From Spodoptera frugiperda (lineage: Eukaryota; Arthropoda; Insecta; Lepidoptera; Noctuidae), in the NCBI RefSeq assembly GCF_023101765.2, contig NC_064236.1, forward strand, positions 20,176,993 through 20,240,992: a DNA stretch of 64,000 bases. The letters run 5' to 3'. The position numbers and the translations under genes are program-made. Below, in pieces: positions 1 to 10,800 of this stretch; position 1 is the stretch's first letter, and every line of letters starts with the position of its first letter. The notes under the pieces are model-generated. The model had not been told where the DNA came from. It did no database searches and worked only from the letters and a program-made list of their open reading frames with translations.

Positions 1-173
1 TTATTAGATTAAATGACGATTACGCATAGTAAACTGAATACATGACATAAAATATAAAGTCCAATAACGTAGAAAAAAAAAGTCTTTTGATTATTACTTT
101 TTATTATAATTATACGATTATAGACGCGCACTTTTAACGCATTTCATACGCACGTAAAACACTGATTAATCGT

Positions 174-612
174 TTACACTTTATAATACGCCCTGTGTTG
201 GCTCGCCTCTTCCACATTAGTAGCTGTAGGGAGTTGTGGCTGCCGGAAGAACGATCTTCGCAAGGTATTCCTATTGATCTCCGTGGTAATCCACTTTACA
301 TGACAGGCCTGTACGTCCCGGTATACACAGTACAGAGTTCCCAGCAGTAGTACAAGCACGATGATGCATAGCAAAATGTTACTGAGGCTGAGGTGATATT
401 GCAATTGTTCAGCTCCTGCCTTGTTACTTCCCAATGCGGTCTGCACGATCATAGTCTCCTCTTAAGTCTGAGAATTGCCCATCTTCACCAATAATACTCT
501 TTCTTAACTTTTCGTAAATCACGAACACGAATGCACAGTCACGCAGCTCAAGATAGAACGCCATAGCTTGAGTCAGTTCATTAATTGTTCTTAGAAATAT
601 TCTACACCACAC
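174..612 (-). pseudogene. Small single-pass membrane protein ORF, frameshifted, family not recognised
   Basis: Two overlapping minus-strand ORFs read as one protein if the frame changes near 440-455. The upstream part (424-612) has a segment rich in aromatic and hydrophobic residues (AMAFYLELRDCAFVFVIYEK). The downstream part (174-452) has one clear membrane helix at about residues 25-43 (LLCIIVLVLLLGTLYCVY), followed by a basic tail of about 45 residues. That fits a short protein anchored once in a membrane with a cytoplasmic tail. No signal peptide or known domain is visible. It lies just downstream, in the minus direction, of an LTR-end/primer-site-like sequence at 644-665, so it may belong to a defective LTR element rather than to the host. 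The frame break suggests decay. Function is unknown. Confidence 0.35.
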
Positions 613-643
613 ATGGAGAGTGTCATATTCGTCGCGCGGACCT

Positions 644-829
644 CACAGGCAGGGTCGCCATGTAAGGCGAGTGCCAGGACATGAGTAAAACGATCGGCTG
701 TTGATACAAGACTGACTTTATTATAATAACACATTGGGTTATATAGGTTAGCATTACACGTGTATGTATACTTATATGTATATATTTTCTTATTACTACT
801 ACACATTAATGGAGGACATAACATAACAT
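644..829 (-). mobile_element. Possible LTR end plus primer-binding site
   Basis: On the minus strand an AATAAA-containing stretch ends in ...GCCTTACA. It is followed directly by TGGCGACCCTGCC, which has the TGG start typical of a retrotransposon primer-binding site. An upstream TGTTATGTTATG near 829 could be the LTR start. No partner LTR was found inside the window, so both the boundaries and the identity are tentative. Confidence 0.3.
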
Positions 830-860
830 TGTGGAGGTTTCTCACTTATCCAGGTCCCAC

Positions 861-2371
861 TTAACCAAGTTTCACTGTATTTACATTGTATTTATTTATC
901 ATTAATAAATCTATATAAAAATTACTGTCTAGAAGTACGGGAGGCAGAGCGACGAGGGTGCTCCTAGCAGCTAAGCCATCTCTCAACTCACTGGCGCTGC
1001 CTGTTGCACCCTGTGCATGGTGAGGCTGTGACTGCTGCATGGATGCTTCATACTCTAACTCCTCCTCTGACAATTGAGGTATTTCCTCTACATTGCCTCT
1101 TACACAAATATTGTGCAACACTGCAAGCGTTGACTATTGAGGCTGCTACTAAGGGTGAATAATGTAAGACCCGGTGTACTAATAGACACCGGAATCTTGC
1201 ATTTAGCAACCCTATAGTTCTTTCAACTATAATTCTTGTTTTTGTGTGGAGGTAAGTGTAAGAGGCTTCTGGAGAGCCTGGAGAGGTGTTGACAATTGGA
1301 GTCATCATGTACCTCCTCCTCAGGGCGTAACCAGAATCACCTAAAAATAAATTAATATCAATGAAAATCCAATTTGTAAACTGTTCATAATTACATTCAT
1401 TTATATTTATTATTTTTACATACCCAGTAACCATAAAGACTCATTTCTATTAATGACTTCCATATATGGTTTAAGTGGATGTCTCTCCCATATAAATGAG
1501 TCATGCGATGCACCTCCATGACTTGCATCCACACTGATTATCTCCATGTCAGCATTGCTAATCTAAAATATTTTGTTTCAGATTATTAGAGTGATTTAAT
1601 TATAGTTATTAAGTTTCTTGTTTTATTATAAATATAACTTTAATTTTTGTTACTTTTAATTCAAATAAATCCTAATAATTATTTATGAGTTTTTTTTACC
1701 AATTGTACATTAAGAGAGTGGTATTGTTTTCTGCAGTAATATCTCTCTTCATGTTCCTGCGGGCGAATAATTGCAACATGGGTGCAATCAATACAGCCCA
1801 ACACATGCCAAATTTATTATAGAATCTAAAAAACAAAATTTATCTTAAATAAGAACTTGGTTAGTACATTTAAAGACTTGAGTCACAGACATCCCCCCAA
1901 AAGAATTGATTTTTCATTGTGTCTTGTTTCAGTTGCTTGAGAGGTTATGTGATATTAAATAAAGATTACAAATTGTTAAAACAAATTATTATCATTAAAA
2001 GTCTGTAATGTCCCACTGCTGGGCAAAAGCCTCCCTACTCTTATTCTTTTTCTTGCAGTTTTTTGCCACACTTAGGCAGTTTTAGTTAAGGCCTATATGG
2101 TCACTATATTGTAAACATGCTATGAATATGCCTGGTGGTAGTAGAGGAGTACATGATAAAATATGATGTTTTTTTAAAGTTACTTTACAACATTAGCACG
2201 GCGTTCTGCTGATGATTGTGGCCACTTAATATATTTTGCCCTTATTTGAGGCAAATTCAATAAAGTTGTAATTTCTTTAATCACAACTGAAACTGTTGGC
2301 TGGGAGCGAGTGTGAGCCAATATCTCCAATGGGACGTTGGTAAGACCCAGTCGCATAGAAATATAATGCAA
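861..2371 (-). pseudogene. HARBI1-like PIF/Harbinger transposase gene, spliced, one frameshift
   Basis: Four minus-strand blocks match the order of a Harbinger-type nuclease (DDE_Tnp_4). Block a (2189-2371) has QPTVSVVIKEI and KYIKWP. Block b (1700 to about 1816) has GCIDCTHVAIIRP and YYCRKQYHSLNVQLV, including the first catalytic Asp. Block c (1424-1562) has ISVDASHGGASHDSFIW. Block d (about 861-1342) has GDSGYALRRRYMMTPI and RIIVERTIGLLNARFRCL, which carry the later acidic residues. The borders are good splice sites: GTAAAG after a, GTAAAA after b, TTTTAG and GTATGT around c, TTTTTAG before d. Block d changes frame near 1110-1125 (CSVAQY versus VLHNICV), consistent with a 2-bp loss. Block b has stop codons just upstream of its core. 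The N-terminal helix-turn-helix region was not found. Domesticated HARBI1 copies exist in animals, but the breaks favour a decayed transposon. Confidence 0.75.
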
Positions 2372-2462
2372 CTAAAACCTAAAATGACAAAACAGTTAGT
2401 TATGCCTGGATTTGTTTGAATTGGTGTGTAATTGTTTAAATATGAATGTTCAACCAAAGATA

Positions 2463-3533
2463 TTAATTAAACATTATTTTATTAATGTAAAATAATACCA
2501 TATATGTATAGCAATCTTCGCGTCTTATTGATTTTTTAATTTTTTTTACTACACATCCACCAATGTATGGAATGATCTCTTGAGTGAACATGGTCAATCT
2601 ACATGGATCAGGTAAATAATCATGATCATCATCATCCTGTTGATGAAGGTTTGGATCTTCGGTTTCCACAATCCTTCGGTTAGCATATTTATCAATTTTT
2701 TTCTCGTACCTAACATCGGTGTGTGTTAGAATTTTAATTTCCTCGAGTGGAATACAATTTCCAGATTCAATGCTTTTGATTTCACCATGTACTATTAATC
2801 TTCTATACGCGCTTTGGAACTGGAAGGCAGTTGGATTATTATTAAAACCACCTTTCGCTCTTATAGAACTAAAGAAACATTCCAAGTGATCTTGACTTAG
2901 TTTGTAAAATGGGAGAAATTTTAATTTGTTGGTCACAATAAGATCGTTATACATTTTCTTTAGACTCTTTATGCATATAAGCAAGCCAAAAAATCCAACT
3001 TTCCTGTTAGTTTCGAGTATAGATTTTCCCATTAGTTTTATTTCTTTAATATAAGTTTCAATTTCTGTTAGGTATTCTATAATGTCCTTTGCATTTCTTT
3101 CACAAATTGGTTTTTTAAACCCGTAAGCATTTAAAGTCCGACTATTAAGGATATCAAATAAGTTATTAATTTTAATTATAAATTCGACTGTGGCATCTGA
3201 TCCTGAAAACTCTGGCAATTTCATGGTTTCATCACAAAACTTTATAGCAATGGCAACAGAATTGCTGAAAGTTTGCGCGGCTAATTTTACTTTCATAACC
3301 TGCTTTGTAAAGTTAACATGCTGATTTTTGAGACGGTTAGCTAAATGAACACCTTCTCTTTCTTGCAATTCATTTAATTTTTCAATATACTGCCACGAAA
3401 TGGTTCGACCCTCTGCATCTAATAATTCTTTTTTTTGACCAAGTGTATTTCTAACTAATTTCAACATGTGCGCGGGGTCTGGAATTATAACATATGATCC
3501 TCCACATATGACAAGGGTCTCGAATTGAGGCAT
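2463..3533 (-). pseudogene. THAP9/P-element-like transposase, 5'-truncated
   Basis: The minus-strand ORF (356 residues) begins in the middle of the family's catalytic region with DPAHMLKLVRNTLG. It continues through the helical insertion-type region and ends with LSQDHLECFFSSIRAKGGFNNNPT and FQSAYRRL, the signature near the C-terminus of P-element/THAP9 transposases. The N-terminal THAP zinc finger and the first half of the RNase H-fold domain are missing. The first Met is internal and is not a real start. Nine bases upstream lies the broken end of the BEL integrase fragment A, so the 5' part was probably lost at that junction. The surviving frame has no internal stop over 1.07 kb, which implies either a fairly recent break or a spliced gene of which this is one exon. 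Confidence 0.75.
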
Positions 3534-3541
3534 GCCTCAAT

Positions 3542-4398
3542 TTAAGACAATACTGTTGCCATCTCCTCAAAGGTCAGCGTAGAGTTACCAATTACCCTTT
3601 TAAGATGATATTTTGTGGATTTTATCCCTGCTTCCCAAAGACCTCCAAAATTGGGGGACTGAGGGGGAATAAAATGCCACTCCGTGCTATTATTAGCTAA
3701 CTCCTCTGCTAATTCGGGATTGATTCCTGACCTTTCTTCATTAAACAAATGAAGTAACTCTCGTGCTGCCCCTACAAAATTGGTTCCGTTGTCGCTAAAC
3801 AGTTGCGCACATCGACCCCTCCTAGCAACAAACCGCTTGAACGCAGCCAAGAAACCCTTCGTGCTCATTTCGCTTACCGCTTCTAGATGCATCGCTCTAG
3901 TGGCCATGCAAATAAACAACGCGATGTAGCCCTTGTAAGCCTTATTACCGCGACCCTTTGACACTCAAATAGTTATGGGACCTGCATAATCTACACCGCT
4001 ATTTAAAAATGGTTTATTCGGTGTAACCCGTGCGGTTGGCAACTGACCCATCAGCTGCGACTTAGGGGTGGACGCATAACGAATGCATCGGGCGCAATTC
4101 CTAACATACTTCTTTGCGAGCAACTTAATTCCGATTATCCAATATTTTGAACGCAAGTATGTCACCATCAGCTGCGGACCACCATGCATTGTTTTACTAT
4201 GCGCATCAGCTACTAAAAGGCTTGTTAAAAACGACTCCTTTGGAATAAGAATGGGATGCACGCGATCGTAAGCCAGCTGAGACATCTCCAATCTGCCTCC
4301 AACTCTTATTATCCCATTGGAATCAAGGAATACATTTAATTGTTTTAAATTAACTTTCTTGTTCGCTAAGGGCTCTTCTTCTTGACATCTCTTTATAC
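3542..4398 (-). pseudogene. BEL/Pao fragment A: integrase with an in-frame stop
   Basis: The minus-strand frame covers the linker LDSNGIIRVGGRL, the zinc-binding H2C2 domain (HSKTMHGG ... CARCIRY) and the start of the core, GVDYAGPI. A TGA stop sits at 3965-3967. The same frame then continues with KGYIALFICMATRAMHLE, FSDNGTNFVGA and FGGLWEAGIKSTK. The three acidic catalytic positions (D in GVDY, D in SDNGT, E in LWEAG) are all kept. The protein stops at EEMATVLS, well before the usual end of a BEL integrase, at the junction with the P-like fragment. On the other side it abuts an LTR at 4399, so element B probably inserted into element A. Confidence 0.85.
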
Positions 4399-4660
4399 TG
4401 TTGCGACGATAGATCAGCAGGTGGAATAAATAATAAAGGTGGACTGTATAATATGTTATAATGTAAAATAAGAAAGAACTGTTACAATACGGAACGATAT
4501 AAGAATACGAAAAGTATATAAGATTGTAAGTGCGAGCGCGGGGTCGTTGTCGCGGCTCACAGCAGACTGTCGAAGCGCGGGGCGGGCGGCACTCGCCGCG
4601 CGCGTCGTCGCCGGTGGCGTCCTCCCGCACGCCGCACGTAGTTGAGTGTGTGCGTCAACA
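4399..4660 (-). repeat. 3' LTR of BEL element B
   Basis: On the minus strand this reads TGTTGACGCA ... TCGCAACA, a TG...CA unit of 262 bp. It is preceded by a purine tract (GGGGGGAGGA, 4661-4670) right after the end of the B polyprotein, as expected for a 3' LTR. No matching 5' LTR exists upstream, so the target duplication cannot be checked. Confidence 0.7.
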
Positions 4661-4939
4661 TCCTCCCCCCGTTGAAGAGTCTTCAACAGAGACAGGTAGA
4701 GGGCAGATGGTGTTAAAGGCTCGCCGAATGACACCCCTTCGCGTGTGGATGTCGGCGACTCTGGCTACGCCATCTCTGCCAGGAAGCACCCGTGTGATGC
4801 GCCCTAAAAGCCAGAGTAAAGGCGGTAAGCTTTTATCTTTAATGACAACGAGTGTCCCTTCTTCAGCTCTCCTGACGATCGGTGCCATTTCGTCTTCTCC
4901 TGCAGCCACAGAATGTATTCCTGAGAGAAACGATGCCAA
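4655..4939 (-). pseudogene. BEL B C-terminal domain (DUF5641-like), frameshifted from the integrase
   Basis: The reading KDKSLPPLLWLLGRI, VLPGRDGVARVADI and the final ICPLPVS match the small domain at the end of BEL integrases. It is in a different frame from the integrase ORF. The switch lies near 4857 inside a short purine run, after KTKWHRSSGELKKG, which suggests a single-base indel. The frame ends just before the purine tract and the LTR. Confidence 0.75.
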
Positions 4940-5511
4940 AAATGTTGTTTCAAGTATTCAACCCGTCGAAACCGTTGCAGATTGGTGATGTTCGTACTCT
5001 CGATCTGTGGATGAGGCAACAAAACGAGTGAGCGTCCAATAAGGAAATGTGCCGGAGTTAAAGGTGTAAGGTCGGAAGGATCGTTGGAAAGCGGAGTTAA
5101 AGGCCTGGAGTTCAAGATAACCTCCACTTGAATTAGACATGTTGCTATCTGCATCTCTTCAAAAGTAAGATTTGTTAAACCTAGAACTCTTCTGAGGTGG
5201 TGCTTCGTAGATTTAACTGCGGACTCCCATAATCCGCCGAAGTGAGGAGTGTACGCAGGGATAAAGGAGAAGTTAATACCCGGATCAATGACGCTTAAGT
5301 TCAGGTCCTGTGATAACAAGTTAGCCAACTCATTGAAAGCCCCGACAAACGTTGTACCATTATCGGAAAAGATGTTACGTGGCTTCCCCCTTCGAGCAAT
5401 AAAGCGGTTCATGGCAGCCAAGAAAGCCTCCTTCGTGAGGTCCGATACAAGTTCGAGGTGGACGGCTCTGGTAGCCAGACACACAAAAACACAAATGAAA
5501 GCTTTAATGTT
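4804..5511 (-). pseudogene. BEL B integrase core
   Basis: The minus-strand frame shows LATRAVHLELVSDLT, FSDNGTTFVGAF, FGGLWESAVKSTKHHLRRV and LNSRPLTPLSNDPSDL. The second Asp and the Glu of the DDE triad are present. The first Asp, normally in a VDYAG motif upstream, and the zinc-binding H2C2 domain are missing because the internal deletion joined this region directly to protease sequence. It could not integrate DNA as it stands. It is about as close to fragment A as two different BEL lineages would be, so A and B are separate insertions. Confidence 0.85.
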
Positions 5512-7327
5512 CCATTACACACGTTCCTGACAGTATCCAACCTAACTTAGTATCTTGCGCTAAAAGGGTGCCACCAAGATTCCGTTTAATGTCCTCCTGA
5601 ATTACTTGGCTGTAAACTTCAGCGCCTAATAAAACATCTATTTTATTAGGCCTGTCGTATTCCGGATCAGCTAAGTCATCATCGCCCAAATCTAACCAGT
5701 CTACCCGTGTTACTTTCGTAGCTGGGAGAAGCGCCGTGACTGATTTCAGTACAAACGCTTTCACATTTATTTGGACCGTCGGATCTATTCTAGATCTCAG
5801 TTGAAGTATAACGGTTGACTTAGCCGTCGCACTTTTTTCGCCGCCTACGCCTATCACCGTCTGCCTGGATGGCGTTTTACGTAATCCCAAAAATTGGACC
5901 GTGGACTCCGTAACAAACGTCCCTTGCGATCCTTGGTCAAGTAAAGCCCTTACTAATTGATAGCTCCCATCTCTCGACTTCGCTTTGACTAACGCTGTAG
6001 TCAATAAAACCGTTTTACGACCAGTTCCCGATGAGAAACATGCGATTAGTGGCTTACTTGACCCCTCCGCTTGCGCGGCTATTTCCCTATTATTAATTTT
6101 ACTATTTTCCTTCACCAACGTTGCAACGACTGATGAAGTTTCCGCGTGAGCCGCCCTATTACCCTCACCAACTTCCGACCCTGAAACACCTGTCGGGTGT
6201 AGTAAAGTGTGGTGGCGACGTTTGCACAATTGGCATCGGAGAGTGTTTTTACAGTGTCTGGCAGAGTGGTTGTTATAAAGGCATACAAAACACAAATTAT
6301 GTTCAATAGCAAAACTACGCCTAACTTCGGTTGTCTCCTTACAAAATTTTGGACAGGACGTAATCTTGTGGTCGGCTGAGCAAAAATCACATGATACTGA
6401 CTTTTTGTCTTTCAAAACATGGAATGATTGAGTTCCCCTTTGATGTGCAGGTCTTTCCCTGTTTTCTGATTTGTCTAAGTTTTCCAAACCTCTAAAGCGA
6501 CTAGTTAAAAAATCTGAAAACTGTATAAATGTTGGTAACTCATTACTTGAATCTGAAGCTACTTTGAGTTCCCAGTGTTTCCTAGTCTCTTTGTCTAATT
6601 TACCGCTAATAATATTATGTATTATAATCAGATCCCAGGAAGAAACCTGCACTCCTAAATTACTTAACGATTCCAAACATTCAGAGGTAGTTGTAATAAG
6701 CCTCTTTATTTCGTTTGACGATTCACAGGACAACGTCTTTTGACTAAGCAATCTTTTCATAATATTGTTTGCGAGGAACTTTTTATTATTATACATCTTA
6801 TCTAATTTAGACCATGCAATTTTATAGTTATCCGATGTTACCGTTATATTTCTTAATAGTTGCTCAGCCTCCCCACATAAATGAGACTTGAAATAAAAAA
6901 ATCGCTGTGCATCCTCAAGAGATGTATTTTCATGTACTAATCCGACAAACAAATCTCTAAAGGTTTGCCATTCCGAATATTTCCCCGAAAATTAAGGAAT
7001 TTTAATTTCTGGCAACTTGACTCTACTCTTTTGTTCCTGATAAATAGACTTAGAATCGACGTTTAGCGTAGTTGAATGACCTTTATCCAATAAATACTTT
7101 AACTCACTTTTAAATTCTACATAAAATTCATCAACTTCATCATAAATACAATCTTTAATATAATTCGAGTTAGCCAATTCAACCTTTTTAACTTTGCTTA
7201 AAATTTCAGTGTGTGTGTTGGTGAACGTTTTCCACAATAGTTCTAAATTCTCAAGACGTGTCTCTAAATATGCGCGGGTTAATCTCTCTTTAGGAGACTT
7301 CTTTAAATTAGTCTTAGCCTTACACAT
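5504..7327 (-). pseudogene. BEL B gag and protease, one in-frame stop
   Basis: The N-terminal piece (6992-7327, start MCKAKTNLKKSPKERLTRAY) ends at a TAA (6992-6994) inside the conserved PEIKIP-x-FSGKYSEW motif. The same frame then continues to 5504 with the gag core (AEQLLRNI, DLIIIHNIISGKLD). Zinc knuckles follow: CDFCSADHKITSCPKFC, CFVCLYNNHSARHC and CQLCKRRHHTLLH. The aspartic protease has the active-site motif LLDQGSQGTFV and the flap region IGVGG. The region ends at LGWILSG, where reverse transcriptase should begin. Gag packages element RNA and the protease cuts the polyprotein. The stop and the missing polymerase make this copy non-autonomous. Confidence 0.85.
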
Positions 7328-7842
7328 TTTTCAGTTAATGTCATCTTGTATGTTAAACAAATATTCCATTTTGGCACAAATATTTTAAAATACACAAACA
7401 AACGCATGCAAATATCAACAAGTTATAAAATAAATGGTGGTAGATAATCGAAAATTTTACAAGTGTTTTTTGCACTAATTATTTGGTCCGAAATCGGGCA
7501 TGGATTCCCCGTCGGAGCCAATTTTTACTAAAATTAGTACAAGTCCAAATTATTGTTACAACAGACAGAGTTTATATTCTACTGGAATTAAAGTTCAATT
7601 TCCCAATTCACTTTCTTGAAAACTTGCAGTTGCATTCTTCCAAATAAATAAAGTGGTAAATGTCCTCACGGTTTTTTCACCCACACTTCACTCACACACA
7701 CTGCTGCACCGTATCGGCGCGCTGTACTGCACCACAAGTGGCGCCCTCTGCCGCTCGTCACCTCCCTCGCGTTGTTCCTCTGGCTGTAGCTGCCAGTAGC
7801 GCTGCACCACGCTCCACTGACTACTCCTTGCGCTCCAGGCTG

Positions 7843-10800
7843 CTAACCTAACCTAACCCAACCTAACCTAACCTAACCTAACCTAACCTAACCTAACCTA
7901 ACCTAACCTAACCTAACCTAACCTAACCTAACCTAACCTAACCTAACCTAACCTAACCTAACCTAACCTAACCTAACCTAACCTAACCTAACCTAACCTA
8001 ACCTAACCTAACCTAACCTAACCTAACCTAACCTAACCTAACCTAACCTAACCTAACCTAACCTAACCTAACCTAACCTAACCTAACCTAACCTAACCTA
8101 ACCTAACCTAACCTAACCTAACCTAACCTAACCTAACCTAACCTAACCTAACCTAACCTAACCTAACCTAACCTAACCTAACCTAACCTAACCTAACCTA
8201 ACCTAACCTAACCTAACCTAACCTAACCTAACCTAACCTAACCTAACCTAACCTAACCTAACCTAACCTAACCTAACCTAACCTAACCTAACCTAACCTA
8301 ACCTAACCTAACCTAACCTAACCTAACCTAACCTAACCTAACCTAACCTAACCTAACCTAACCTAACCTAACCTAACCTAACCTAACCTAACCTAACCTA
8401 ACCTAACCTAACCTAACCTAACCTAACCTAACCTAACCTAACCTAACCTAACCTAACCTAACCTAACCTAACCTAACCTAACCTAACCTAACCTAACCTA
8501 ACCTAACCTAACCTAACCTAACCTAACCTAACCTAACCTAACCTAACCTAACCTAACCTAACCTAACCTAACCTAACCTAACCTAACCTAACCTAACCTA
8601 ACCTAACCTAACCTAACCTAACCTAACCTAACCTAACCTAACCTAACCTAACCTAACCTAACCTAACCTAACCTAACCTAACCTAACCTAACCTAACCTA
8701 ACCTAACCTAACCTAACCTAACCTAACCTAACCTAACCTAACCTAACCTAACCTAACCTAACCTAACCTAACCTAACCTAACCTAACCTAACCTAACCTA
8801 ACCTAACCTAACCTAACCTAACCTAACCTAACCTAACCTAACCTAACCTAACCTAACCTAACCTAACCTAACCTAACCTAACCTAACCTAACCTAACCTA
8901 ACCTAACCTAACCTAACCTAACCTAACCTAACCTAACCTAACCTAACCTAACCTAACCTAACCTAACCTAACCTAACCTAACCTAACCTAACCTAACCTA
9001 ACCTAACCTAACCTAACCTAACCTAACCTAACCTAACCTAACCTAACCTAACCTAACCTAACCTAACCTAACCTAACCTAACCTAACCTAACCTAACCTA
9101 ACCTAACCTAACCTAACCTAACCTAACCTAACCTAACCTAACCTAACCTAACCTAACCTAACCTAACCTAACCTAACCTAACCTAACCTAACCTAACCTA
9201 ACCTAACCTAACCTAACCTAACCTAACCTAACCTAACCTAACCTAACCTAACCTAACCTAACCTAACCTAACCTAACCTAACCTAACCTAACCTAACCTA
9301 ACCTAACCTAACCTAACCTAACCTAACCTAACCTAACCTAACCTAACCTAACCTAACCTAACCTAACCTAACCTAACCTAACCTAACCTAACCTAACCTA
9401 ACCTAACCTAACCTAACCTAACCTAACCTAACCTAACCTAACCTAACCTAACCTAACCTAACCTAACCTAACCTAACCTAACCTAACCTAACCTAACCTA
9501 ACCTAACCTAACCTAACCTAACCTAACCTAACCTAACCTAACCTAACCTAACCTAACCTAACCTAACCTAACCTAACCTAACCTAACCTAACCTAACCTA
9601 ACCTAACCTAACCTAACCTAACCTAACCTAACCTAACCTAACCTAACCTAACCTAACCTAACCTAACCTAACCTAACCTAACCTAACCTAACCTAACCTA
9701 ACCTAACCTAACCTAACCTAACCTAACCTAACCTAACCTAACCTAACCTAACCTAACCTAACCTAACCTAACCTAACCTAACCTAACCTAACCTAACCTA
9801 ACCTAACCTAACCTAACCTAACCTAACCTAACCTAACCTAACCTAACCTAACCTAACCTAACCTAACCTAACCTAACCTAACCTAACCTAACCTAACCTA
9901 ACCTAACCTAACCTAACCTAACCTAACCTAACCTAACCTAACCTAACCTAACCTAACCTAACCTAACCTAACCTAACCTAACCTAACCTAACCTAACCTA
10001 ACCTAACCTAACCTAACCTAACCTAACCTAACCTAACCTAACCTAACCTAACCTAACCTAACCTAACCTAACCTAACCTAACCTAACCTAACCTAACCTA
10101 ACCTAACCTAACCTAACCTAACCTAACCTAACCTAACCTAACCTAACCTAACCTAACCTAACCTAACCTAACCTAACCTAACCTAACCTAACCTAACCTA
10201 ACCTAACCTAACCTAACCTAACCTAACCTAACCTAACCTAACCTAACCTAACCTAACCTAACCTAACCTAACCTAACCTAACCTAACCTAACCTAACCTA
10301 ACCTAACCTAACCTAACCTAACCTAACCTAACCTAACCTAACCTAACCTAACCTAACCTAACCTAACCTAACCTAACCTAACCTAACCTAACCTAACCTA
10401 ACCTAACCTAACCTAACCTAACCTAACCTAACCTAACCTAACCTAACCTAACCTAACCTAACCTAACCTAACCTAACCTAACCTAACCTAACCTAACCTA
10501 ACCTAACCTAACCTAACCTAACCTAACCTAACCTAACCTAACCTAACCTAACCTAACCTAACCTAACCTAACCTAACCTAACCTAACCTAACCTAACCTA
10601 ACCTAACCTAACCTAACCTAACCTAACCTAACCTAACCTAACCTAACCTAACCTAACCTAACCTAACCTAACCTAACCTAACCTAACCTAACCTAACCTA
10701 ACCTAACCTAACCTAACCTAACCTAACCTAACCTAACCTAACCTAACCTAACCTAACCTAACCTAACCTAACCTAACCTAACCTAACCTAACCTAACCTA

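Larger units (their letters stand above)
4399..7842 (-). mobile_element. BEL/Pao LTR retrotransposon B, RT-deleted and 5'-truncated
   Basis: In minus-strand order it holds a leader (7842-7328), gag, aspartic protease, integrase, C-terminal domain, purine tract and 3' LTR. The whole reverse transcriptase/RNase H region is missing: protease sequence ending GWILSGTCVMEH at about 5504 runs directly into integrase KAFICVFVCLATRAVHLE. The leader aligns with that of element C: AGGGCGCCAC, GTGAGTGAAGTG, ACGGGGAA...ATGCCCGA and CAAAAAACACTTGTAAAATT occur in the same order, so the two are relatives. In C a further 190 bp or so of leader and the LTR lie beyond this. In B they are replaced by telomere repeat. 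Confidence 0.85.

Noticed and set aside
3965..3967. Programmed readthrough at the TGA in fragment A
   Set aside because: BEL elements do not use readthrough inside integrase, and the fragment is already truncated at both ends, so decay explains it.
7503..7520. Primer-binding-site-like sequence (complement of a tRNA-Asp-like 3' end) in element B
   Set aside because: The same stretch aligns with the leader of element C well downstream of its real primer site, and no LTR end (CA) precedes it. The resemblance is probably chance.
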